Assembly (NCBI GenBank): GCA_016844295.1
Contig: JAENIV010000039.1
Coordinates: 1 to 7,468, forward strand
DNA from: Candidatus Berkelbacteria bacterium
GTDB taxonomy: Bacteria > Patescibacteriota > UBA1384 > UBA12157 > JAENIV01
Reading direction: 5' to 3'
Length of the DNA stretch: 7,468 nt
Shown: piece after piece, positions 1 to 5,660 of the stretch
Layout of the letters: every line of letters starts with the position of its first letter
Position numbering within the stretch: position 1 is the stretch's first letter
Position numbers and translations under genes: made by a program
Notes under the pieces: model-generated
What the model saw: the letters and a program-made list of their open reading frames with translations, nothing else
Told to the model about the DNA's origin: nothing
Databases searched by the model: none

Positions 1-2
1 GT

Positions 3-878
3 GCTCGAGACCTGCCCAGTTTGTGGGAGCCCCTTTTTGAAATAGTTTTAAAAGCCCTAAAGGTTGATGCTGGAACAATCATGACAGTTGAGGGCGAATA
101 TCTCGTCCGCCGTGTTGCCAAAGGAATGGGGGAAGAAATTATGAAAGAGCCGCCAATTCATTCCTCAAAAGGCGGTATTTCTTGGGGAGTAGTTAATTCG
201 CGCGAGCCAGCGGTGGTCACAGATTTGGCTAAAGCCCAAATCGCCTCAAAAACCTTATCAGAAACCATGCATTCACTTGTTACCGTACCTATGATGGTTC
301 GCGGCCAAGTTGTTGGGGTGATGAGTATTTTTACCCAAAAAGAAAGAGAATTTTCCGAAAAAGACGTCAACTTATTTGTCACCATCGCGAATCAAGCGGC
401 TGTGGCGATTGTAAGCATCCGTTCTAGCGAACTTTTAGAGGAAAATAGAAAGCGTTTGCAAGAATTAGAAACCCTAAATGAACTTTCAAGAAGCGTTTCC
501 ACCTTATTTGATTTTGAGGAAACCCTATTTACAATCGTCGGACTTATTACAAGAACTTTGAGGGCAGATCGCGGAGCCTTGGTATTATATGATTCGCAGG
601 AAAAATTACTCAGAGCCGTCAAGCCAGCATTTAATTTAACTGATGTCCAGGTCAATGATTTACGCGCCCGTTCCGACGAAGGCGTCACCGGCCAGGCCTT
701 TTGTAAGGGCATTCCTATAATGCTTAATAAATTGGATCCTGAAACAAATGATGTTCTAAGGCGAGCGAAAATAACTGATGTCAAAAGTATTTTATTTTCG
801 AGAAGAGGATTTAAGATTATTTACAATTTTATCTTCACAGGCTGCCGTCGTGGTGAGTTCCTCCAAGATGCTTCGTGA
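3..878 (+). CDS. Sensor histidine kinase, N-terminal GAF-GAF fragment (5' partial, frameshifted)
   Basis: The frame is open from the left edge (first whole codon at 3), so the true start lies outside the window; a TTG at 21 is available but nothing supports it. Numbering from that TTG, a GAF domain spans about residues 5-135 and ends in the typical pattern VPMMVRGQVVGVMSIF then FSEKDVNLFVTIANQAAVAI. A charged coiled-coil linker (about 136-160, EENRKRLQELETLNELSRSV) leads to a second GAF domain that starts normally (about 161-253, ADRGALVLYD, DEGVTGQAF) and stops making sense after DVKSIL. The last ~25 residues are out-of-frame read-through to the TGA. The rest of the protein continues in another frame from 778. 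GAF domains bind small ligands or serve as dimeric sensor modules; the ligand here is unknown. Probably one half of a broken gene, or of an assembly error. The GAF assignment is firm; whether the fragment is made is not known. Confidence 0.8.
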   Translation, partial: ARDLPSLWEPLFEIVLKALKVDAGTIMTVEGEYLVRRVAKGMGEEIMKEPPIHSSKGGISWGVVNSREPAVVTDLAKAQIASKTLSETMHSLVTVPMMVRGQVVGVMSIFTQKEREFSEKDVNLFVTIANQAAVAIVSIRSSELLEENRKRLQELETLNELSRSVSTLFDFEETLFTIVGLITRTLRADRGALVLYDSQEKLLRAVKPAFNLTDVQVNDLRARSDEGVTGQAFCKGIPIMLNKLDPETNDVLRRAKITDVKSILFSRRGFKIIYNFIFTGCRRGEFLQDAS

Positions 879-1995
879 GATCGAAGAAGAACGTAAAAAA
901 GACGAAGCCTTGCTCACTTCTATCGGTGAAGGTGTCTTGGCGGTTGATCAGACCGGTAAAATTATTCTTTTAAATGGCGCCGGAGAACAAATTACAGGAT
1001 ATTTACAAGAAGAACTTTTAAACAAGACTATTTTGGAAACTTTAGGCCTTTGGAATAAGGAAAAACAGCAAATCGATGACAAAGATTCTCCGATCGATCA
1101 AGTCTTAAAAGACGGCAAGACAGCTTCTATCGACGAAATTTATTTAAAAAAACGCGATGGGACATTGTTCCCCTCATATCTATCAGTTGCCGTTATTCGT
1201 GGGGCCGACGAGAAGATTATGGGAGCAATCGTTGTTTTTCGTGACATTACCCATGATTTGGAGGTCGAACAGATGAAACAGGAACTTATCTCAATTGCCA
1301 CGCATGAACTTAGAACCCCAATTACCGGAGTTAAAGGCTATTTAGATATGATTCTAGGAGGGGATGCCGGGGAGCTTAACCCCGATATGAAAGAAATGGT
1401 CACGGAAGTTGCCAAAATTACTCAACGCCTGGCGGATTTGGTTGATGATTTATTAAATATCGGTAGGATTGAGCAGGGGAGAATTGAATTTAGACCAGTG
1501 CCGACAGATTTATCTAAAATAATCCAAGAAGTTATTGACGAACTCCAGATTCAAGCCAAAGACAAAAAATTGATTCTTTCTTATGAAAAAAAGACCATTC
1601 CTCAGGTAAAGGCCGATCCGGAGCGTACACGCCAAGTTCTCATTAACTTAATCGGTAATTCCATAAAATATACGGAACAAGGAAGTGTAACGGTTTCATC
1701 TGACACCAAAGATAAAGAAGTTGTCGTTCAGGTTAAAGATACGGGATTGGGAATTTCCAAAGAAGGTCAAAAGAAATTATTTGAAAAATTTTACCGGGTA
1801 AGAACCGAAAAAACCAGGCAAGTTACAGGAACCGGATTAGGTCTGTGGATCACTAAGCAATTGGTTGAAAAACAAGGTGGGAAGATTTGGGTCGAATCCG
1901 AAGAAGGTAAAGGCTCGGATTTTTCATTTAGTTTACCCCGACCCGTCCCGATTTATCTCGAGTATAATCGAGAGAGTATTCCCGAGGGGGCGTAG
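778..1995 (+). CDS. PAS-HisKA-HATPase sensor histidine kinase (C-terminal part of frameshifted gene)
   Basis: Residues 7-27 (REEDLRLFTILSSQAAVV) are the last helix of a GAF domain and continue the upstream fragment in a new frame, so ATG 778 is probably not a natural start; it has no clear ribosome binding site. ATG 868 is an alternative that would leave a complete PAS-kinase. A PAS domain covers about 43-157 (GEGVLAVDQTGKIILLN ... VVFRDIT). The HisKA H-box is ISIATHELRTP with phospho-acceptor His176. The ATPase domain shows the N-box (QVLINLIGNSIKYT, Asn290 and Asn294), G1 (DTGLGI, 321-326), F-box (LFEKFYR) and G2 (GTGLGL, 351-356), so every catalytic motif is present. No membrane segment is visible, which suggests a cytoplasmic kinase. 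Residues 387-405 and the TAG stop are encoded by a REP-like palindrome rather than normal kinase sequence. The receiver gene begins 59 nt downstream and is the likely phosphorylation partner. Confidence 0.88.
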   Translation: MSKVFYFREEDLRLFTILSSQAAVVVSSSKMLREIEEERKKDEALLTSIGEGVLAVDQTGKIILLNGAGEQITGYLQEELLNKTILETLGLWNKEKQQIDDKDSPIDQVLKDGKTASIDEIYLKKRDGTLFPSYLSVAVIRGADEKIMGAIVVFRDITHDLEVEQMKQELISIATHELRTPITGVKGYLDMILGGDAGELNPDMKEMVTEVAKITQRLADLVDDLLNIGRIEQGRIEFRPVPTDLSKIIQEVIDELQIQAKDKKLILSYEKKTIPQVKADPERTRQVLINLIGNSIKYTEQGSVTVSSDTKDKEVVVQVKDTGLGISKEGQKKLFEKFYRVRTEKTRQVTGTGLGLWITKQLVEKQGGKIWVESEEGKGSDFSFSLPRPVPIYLEYNRESIPEGA

Positions 1996-2002
1996 TCGAG
2001 GG
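1936..2002. repeat. REP-like GC-rich imperfect palindrome overlapping kinase 3' end
   Basis: The element folds as a long imperfect hairpin. The outer stem is CCCCGAC (1936-1942) against GTCGAGGG (1995-2002, one bulged A). A middle stem is GTCCC (1945-1949) against GGGGC (1987-1991, one G-U pair). The inner perfect stem is TCTCGA (1956-1961) against TCGAGA (1968-1973) with a 6-nt loop. Its composition (CCCGAG, CGTAGTCGAGGG) contrasts with the AT-rich surroundings and resembles the dispersed GTAGTCGAGGG-type intergenic repeats seen in many bacterial genomes; that family link is from memory and unverified. It supplies the kinase stop codon. No T-tract follows, so it is not a standard terminator. 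Confidence 0.6.
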
Positions 2003-2054
2003 ATTGTCAGTTGCTTAAAGCGTAAATTATCTTTACAATAAAAATGAGGTAAAA

Positions 2055-2438
2055 ATGGCTAAAGCCAAACTTCTTTTAATTGAAGACGATGTTACTTTGG
2101 TTAAGATGTATCAGAGAAAATTTGAGTCTGATGACTTTGAAGTTGAGGTCGCCTATGACGGTTTAGAGGGGCTTGATAAGGCTGTCAACGGGAAGCCGGA
2201 TCTGGTACTTTTAGATATTATGCTCCCAAAACTCGACGGTTTGGCCTTGTTTAAGAAGATGCGGTCCCAGCCGTCAACATTCTCGACACCTGTAATTTTG
2301 CTAACCAATTTCGGCCAAGAAGATGCGGTTTTCGAGTGTTTTAAACTGGGCGCAGTCGATTATTTGGTGAAGGCCGATGTTACTCCCCAACAAGTTGTCA
2401 CCAAGGTGGAAAATTTCTTAAGTGAACAAAAAAAGTAA
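2055..2438 (+). CDS. Single-domain response regulator (receiver, CheY-like)
   Basis: This 127-residue protein is a complete receiver domain with no output domain. The acidic pocket is E10-D11-D12, the phospho-acceptor is Asp54 (LVLLDIMLP), the switch Thr is T84 (ILLTN) and the conserved Lys is K106 (VDYLVKAD), with Y103 nearby. All residues needed for phosphorylation are therefore present. The ATG at 2055 has GAGGT at 2046-2050 with a short 4-nt spacer. It lies 59 nt after the kinase stop, so the pair is likely a cognate two-component system. With no DNA-binding domain, output must go through protein-protein contact, as in CheY, PilG or PilH; the pilus genes immediately downstream make pilus control a reasonable but unproven inference. 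Confidence 0.93.
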   Translation: MAKAKLLLIEDDVTLVKMYQRKFESDDFEVEVAYDGLEGLDKAVNGKPDLVLLDIMLPKLDGLALFKKMRSQPSTFSTPVILLTNFGQEDAVFECFKLGAVDYLVKADVTPQQVVTKVENFLSEQKK

Positions 2439-2457
2439 TAAAATAATGTAAAATATT

Positions 2458-2531
2458 CCACGAATTTTTCTATTCACGAATAATCGCGAATAAATTCTAG
2501 TCGATTCGTTTAGATTAGTGAAAAAGATTCG
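2458..2531. repeat. CGAAT/ATTCG short-repeat cluster upstream of the pilin gene
   Basis: Three CGAAT words on the + strand (CCACGAAT 2458-2465, TCACGAAT 2474-2481, TCGCGAAT 2484-2491) are followed by two in reverse orientation (GATTCG 2503-2508 and 2526-2531). CGAAT 2487-2491 can pair with ATTCG 2504-2508 across a 12-nt loop, and TATTCACGAATA (2471-2482) is nearly self-complementary. The cluster fills most of the gap between the receiver and pilin genes. It may be a degenerate dispersed intergenic repeat or an operator array controlling pilin transcription; the sequence alone does not decide. I see no convincing -35/-10 pair here. Confidence 0.45.
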
Positions 2532-2537
2532 TCGGAT

Positions 2538-2547
2538 AAAGGAGGTG
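2538..2547 (+). promoter_or_regulatory. Strong Shine-Dalgarno site fixing the pilin start
   Basis: AAAGGAGGTGG contains the full anti-Shine-Dalgarno match GGAGG at 2541-2545, five bases before TTG 2551. It selects TTG 2551 over the in-frame GTG at 2518, which has no such site. The strength fits an abundant structural protein. Confidence 0.8.
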
Positions 2548-2550
2548 GAA

Positions 2551-3075
2551 TTGAAAAAAAGGTATTGTCCTCCGAAGGGAGGCTTTACGCTCATTGAGTT
2601 GTTGATCGTAATTGCGATCATCGCTATTTTGGCAATTATTATTGTTATTGCCATTAACCCGGCGAAAATCTTGGAAAAATCTCGTGATTCTCAAAGATTT
2701 TCCGACATGACGAGTCTGGCAACCGCTGTTAATCTTTATTTGGCTGACAATCAGACATTGCCAGCAACCAGTAGCGCGACCACTCAAGATGCAGGGTGTC
2801 TAGCAGACCTCAATGCGTGCAAAAAAAATGATGGAACAGGTTGGGTCCCATTAAACTTTTCCTTGGTTAGTTCGGGAGCGCCTTTGGCTGCCTTGCCGCT
2901 TGATCCGACCAATGACGCGACGAATTACTATCGGTTCGGCTGGAATTCGACTTCAAAGACTTACGAAATTGACTGCGCTTTTGAAAGCACTGACAACACA
3001 GCCAAACACGCGGCCGACGGTGGAAATAACGCCAACCGATATGAAGTTGGGACTGACTTAACAACATTGCCATAA
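2551..3075 (+). CDS. Type IV prepilin, probable major pilin (N-methylation motif)
   Basis: The start is TTG 2551, because it follows a near-perfect ribosome binding site; this gives 174 residues with an 11-residue leader (MKKRYCPPKGG) and a textbook prepilin peptidase site G11/F12 followed by TLIE with Glu at +5. The hydrophobic N-terminal helix runs about 14-36 and breaks at NPAK, as in many pilins. The globular domain has an LPLDPTND motif (about 115-122) like the DP loop of GspG-type pilins, which often binds calcium, and ends in DGG...YEVGTDL. Cys83, Cys90 and Cys142 in the mature protein could form a disulfide; Cys6 is lost with the leader. After cleavage and N-methylation it should be polymerised by PilB/PilC into an extracellular fibre. 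Its strong translation signal and placement as the first pilus gene suggest the major subunit, but that is inference. Confidence 0.92.
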   Translation: MKKRYCPPKGGFTLIELLIVIAIIAILAIIIVIAINPAKILEKSRDSQRFSDMTSLATAVNLYLADNQTLPATSSATTQDAGCLADLNACKKNDGTGWVPLNFSLVSSGAPLAALPLDPTNDATNYYRFGWNSTSKTYEIDCAFESTDNTAKHAADGGNNANRYEVGTDLTTLP

Positions 3076-3089
3076 AATAAGTAGAATAA

Positions 3090-3145
3090 AGCGCCCTCTA
3101 GCGCTCAATCTCTTAGAGAAATAGATGATTATTGATCTTCTCTAA
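3090..3145 (+). other. Two hairpins downstream of the pilin gene
   Basis: AGCGC (3090-3094) pairs with GCGCT (3101-3105) around a 6-nt loop, and TTAGAGAA (3113-3120) pairs perfectly with TTCTCTAA (3138-3145) around a 17-nt loop. They lie 14-70 nt after the pilin stop and could stabilise the pilin mRNA 3' end or reduce read-through. Neither has a following T-run, so an intrinsic terminator is not supported. Confidence 0.4.
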
Positions 3146-3158
3146 ATAGATTTCGCTT

Positions 3159-3214
3159 AGGAGGGTTTCCTGAGATTGCTTCCTGTTTGGGAGCACAACT
3201 CAGGAGTGGAGGGG
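3159..3214 (+). promoter_or_regulatory. Structured leader and ribosome binding site before the membrane-protein gene
   Basis: A strong hairpin spans 3168-3205. Outer stem TCCTGAG (3168-3174) pairs with CTCAGGA (3199-3205); inner stem GCTTCC (3178-3183) pairs with GGGAGC (3189-3194, one G-U pair), with loop TGTTT. It ends two bases before the Shine-Dalgarno GGAGG (3208-3212) that serves ATG 3218. A second SD-like AGGAGG (3159-3164) sits just 5' of the hairpin, and AGGA (3159-3162) could instead pair with TCCT (3168-3171). This may tune translation initiation. Confidence 0.4.
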
Positions 3215-3217
3215 CAG

Positions 3218-3817
3218 ATGGTCTGGTTAACCCAGATAGTTTTTTGGATACCGATGGTTACTGCGGTGGTGCTTTTGTTAGTATTATTAAGAATTGAACT
3301 GCTAAAGGGTGGAATTCCATTTGGACTGCTTAGAAAATCAATTGTTATCATGCTCGGTTTGTATATCTTACAAATCTTTTTTCGGATGCTTTTATTTTAT
3401 TTAGAACTCAAAAAAAGCCCGATAGGAGTCTATCTTTTACCGGGTAAAGGAACAACTTTTTTTACCGAGAAATTATGGATGATTTCTGAGCCTTTATTCT
3501 TAGGTATCTTAATTGGTTTATTTTTCATATTTATCATTTTGTTGGTTAAAAAATATGTAAATCGGCCGCTATTTGAAGAAAATGATCCTTGGATAATATT
3601 TTTAGTAACTTTTATTGTTGGGTATCCGAATATTTATGTTTTGCTAATCGGGAGCCTACTTATAATGGTGATTTTTAAAATATTACAAATGGTTTTAAGT
3701 GGGAGGCAAGTTTCGGAGCGATTACAATTGGTACCCTTTTTTCTTCTTACGGGTGTTTTAATTTTGGTTTTAAGTAATTTTTCATTTTATTCGGCAATTT
3801 ACAATCTTATTATTTAA
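3218..3817 (+). CDS. Polytopic membrane protein, possible degenerate A24 prepilin peptidase-like
   Basis: ATG 3218 is chosen because GGAGG lies five bases upstream; an in-frame TTG at 3176 sits inside a hairpin. The 199-residue product has about six hydrophobic segments (roughly 4-25, 40-61, 90-110, 124-140, 141-158, 171-197). By eye its C-terminal half follows the A24 peptidase (PilD) layout. ENDPW (121-125) sits where GxGDxK is expected, with Asp123 twelve residues before GYPN (135-138), then hydrophobic helices, a charged loop (SGRQVSERLQ) and LVPFFLLTGVLI resembling the family's IPFGPFLALGALI. The two glycines of GxGD are absent, and the first catalytic Asp region (near FYLELKK, 60-66) offers Glu63 rather than Asp. 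No N-terminal cysteine methyltransferase-type domain is present. Three bases separate it from pilB, so the two are almost surely co-transcribed. It could be a divergent peptidase, an inactive relative, or an unrelated pilus membrane protein. Confidence 0.85.
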   Translation: MVWLTQIVFWIPMVTAVVLLLVLLRIELLKGGIPFGLLRKSIVIMLGLYILQIFFRMLLFYLELKKSPIGVYLLPGKGTTFFTEKLWMISEPLFLGILIGLFFIFIILLVKKYVNRPLFEENDPWIIFLVTFIVGYPNIYVLLIGSLLIMVIFKILQMVLSGRQVSERLQLVPFFLLTGVLILVLSNFSFYSAIYNLII

Positions 3818-3820
3818 ACT

Positions 3821-5581
3821 ATGCTTCACATTACCACCGAAGAATTAAAAAAGGCCTTGCTTTCTTCCGGATTTATTGATGAAAAACAATTTGATTTAGC
3901 TCGCGAAGAAGCCGAAAAAACCGATAGAGATATTACAAATGTCTTAGTCGAACACGGAGATGTTTCGGAAGAATATCTCGCAGAAATTTTGGCAGACTAT
4001 TTTGGCATTCAATTTGTTTCTCTAAAAAAACTCCAACTTAAAGAAGAAGATATAAAACTTATTCCTGAAGGAATTGCCAAATCCAAAAAGGTTATTGCCT
4101 TTGCTCGTGAAAAAGACCCTCAAGGAGGACCCGACAAGTTAAAACTAGCCATGGAAGATCCCGGGGATTTGGCGGCGATTGATTTTGCTGAAAAACAAAC
4201 TGGGTTAAAAATTGCCCCTTTTATCGCAACATCTTCGGAAATCAGGGAGGCATTGGGTTTATACAAAAAATCAATTGCCCAAGATTTCACCAAAATCATT
4301 GAAGAAAATGTCGCCCGCTCCAAAGCCGTCGGGGCGGATATCATCCAAATGGCTAAAGATCTACCAGTTATAAATATTCTCGATACAATGATGGAATACG
4401 CTATCGCTCAGCGGGCCTCGGATATTCATATGGAACGACTACCGAAAGAATTTATCGTCAGGTTCAGAATTGACGGAATTTTACGAGACATTATTAGTCT
4501 ACCGACTGCTATCCATCCGGCATTGGTGGCGCGTGTAAAAATTTTGTCAGATTTAAAAATTGACGAACATCGTATTCCTCAAGATGGTCGGTTCCGGTAT
4601 GAGACAGAGCATCATAGTACGGCCATTCGCGTTTCTATTATTCCGGCCTTTTACGGAGAAAAAGTGGTTATGCGTTTATTAGAGGAGTCTGAGCGATTCT
4701 TAACTTTAGAAGAATTAGGTTTAGGTCCGAGGGATTTAAAACTTATTCAAGATGCTATCCAGAGGCCTCATGGAATGATTCTTTCAACTGGCCCAACTGG
4801 TTCGGGAAAGACTACTACTTTATATACTATATTACATCTTCTTAACCGTCCCGAGGTTAATATTTCCACTGTTGAAGATCCGATCGAGTACGATCTTAAG
4901 CGGGTTAATCAAATTCAAGTCAACCCTAAAATCGGTTTGACTTTCGCCGATGGTCTTCGAAGTCTCTTGCGTCAGGACCCGGATATCTTAATGGTCGGAG
5001 AAATTCGAGACAAGGAAACTGCGGAAATGGCTGTTCATTCAGCCTTAACGGGCCATCTATTGCTTAGTACCTTACATACGAATGACGCCGCTGGGGCAAT
5101 CCCTCGGCTTTTAGATATAGGTGTAGAGCCGTTTTTGCTGGCATCAACCCTTAATCTTGTCATTGCTCAGAGATTGGTCCGAAAAATCTGTTCCAACTGC
5201 GTTGTTTCGGTAAAAATGACACAAGATGATTTAGAAAAACTTAAAAACCAGATCACGGGGCTTAATATGGAGTCTCGGCAAACAGACAAGTCGGTTAAAG
5301 GTAAATTAGTTTTAAATAATATTAAACTTCCCAGCCAATTTTATAAAGGTAAGGGTTGTCAGCAGTGTGGGGGTTCGGGCTTTCGAGGAAGAGTCGGAAT
5401 TTTTGAAATTTTTAATATGTCGGCAGAAATTCAGAACCTTACGATTGCTAGGTCATCTGCCGAAAAAATCAAGGCTCAGGCAATCAAAGAAAATATGACA
5501 ACTATGCTTGAAGATGGGTTTCGCAAGGTTGAGGCCGGCCTTACAACGCTGGACGAAGTTTTACGAGTTACCAGAGAATAG
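3821..5581 (+). CDS. pilB: Type IV pilus assembly ATPase PilB
   Basis: This 586-residue protein is a full-length GspE/PilB secretion ATPase. Residues 1-150 match the N-terminal MshEN/GspE-N region that starts with a helical LLSSGFIDEKQF-type segment. The ATPase core shows Walker A GPTGSGKT (324-331, Lys330), the Asp box STVEDPIEY (Glu352, Asp353, Glu356), Walker B DPDILMVGEIRD (386-397, Glu394) and the His box TGHLLLSTLHTND (His412, His419). Four cysteines, C457/C460 and C513/C516 (CSNC and CQQC), form the zinc site typical of PilB and GspE and argue against PilT. It would form a cytoplasmic hexamer that drives pilin polymerisation through PilC. ATG 3821 lies three bases after the membrane-protein stop and has no Shine-Dalgarno sequence, so translation probably depends on coupling. 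No pilT is present in the window. Confidence 0.97.
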   Translation: MLHITTEELKKALLSSGFIDEKQFDLAREEAEKTDRDITNVLVEHGDVSEEYLAEILADYFGIQFVSLKKLQLKEEDIKLIPEGIAKSKKVIAFAREKDPQGGPDKLKLAMEDPGDLAAIDFAEKQTGLKIAPFIATSSEIREALGLYKKSIAQDFTKIIEENVARSKAVGADIIQMAKDLPVINILDTMMEYAIAQRASDIHMERLPKEFIVRFRIDGILRDIISLPTAIHPALVARVKILSDLKIDEHRIPQDGRFRYETEHHSTAIRVSIIPAFYGEKVVMRLLEESERFLTLEELGLGPRDLKLIQDAIQRPHGMILSTGPTGSGKTTTLYTILHLLNRPEVNISTVEDPIEYDLKRVNQIQVNPKIGLTFADGLRSLLRQDPDILMVGEIRDKETAEMAVHSALTGHLLLSTLHTNDAAGAIPRLLDIGVEPFLLASTLNLVIAQRLVRKICSNCVVSVKMTQDDLEKLKNQITGLNMESRQTDKSVKGKLVLNNIKLPSQFYKGKGCQQCGGSGFRGRVGIFEIFNMSAEIQNLTIARSSAEKIKAQAIKENMTTMLEDGFRKVEAGLTTLDEVLRVTRE

Positions 5582-5587
5582 AAAATA

Positions 5588-5642
5588 GAAAATTGAAATT
5601 AGGGATTTGACTCCTAATTTCAAATCTCTAATTCCTATTTTC
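5588..5642. repeat. Long AT-rich imperfect palindrome between pilB and pilC
   Basis: Arms 5588-5610 and 5620-5642 pair over 23 positions with two mismatches and one G-U pair around a 9-nt loop. A competing perfect 11-bp stem exists: TTGAAATTAGG (5593-5603) with CCTAATTTCAA (5613-5623). The arm contains AATTTCAAAT, the same word iterated at 7338-7369. No T-run follows, so it is more likely a dispersed repeat or an mRNA processing or stability hairpin than a terminator. Confidence 0.6.
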
Positions 5643-5660
5643 ATAAATGCGGAGATTTTT

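Noticed and set aside
783..800. Programmed ribosomal frameshift joining the kinase halves
   Set aside because: A frameshift would not restore the ~23 missing core residues of the GAF domain, so a deletion explains the data better.
2004..2039. Promoter for the receiver gene (TTGTCA at 2004-2009 with TTATCT at 2027-2032, or TACAAT at 2034-2039)
   Set aside because: Matches are partial, alternatives compete in AT-rich sequence, and TACAAT would place the transcript start at the SD itself.
2518..2550. GTG 2518 as the pilin start, adding 11 residues
   Set aside because: No ribosome binding site precedes it, while TTG 2551 has a near-perfect one and gives a normal-length leader.
2515..2787. Minus-strand open frames over the pilin and other genes (also 392-784, 4120-4344, 6314-6667)
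   Set aside because: They mirror strong + strand genes, lack SD sites and show no recognisable domain.
3113..3145. Intrinsic terminator after the pilin
   Set aside because: The stem is AT-rich with a 17-nt loop and no T-run follows.
3126..3146. Tiny ORF MIIDLL as a regulatory leader peptide
   Set aside because: Six codons, no SD, and no codon pattern suggesting attenuation.
5607..5660. TTG 5607 as the PilC start, adding 18 residues
   Set aside because: It lies inside the palindrome and lacks an SD; ATG 5661 has GGAG and gives the standard family N-terminus.
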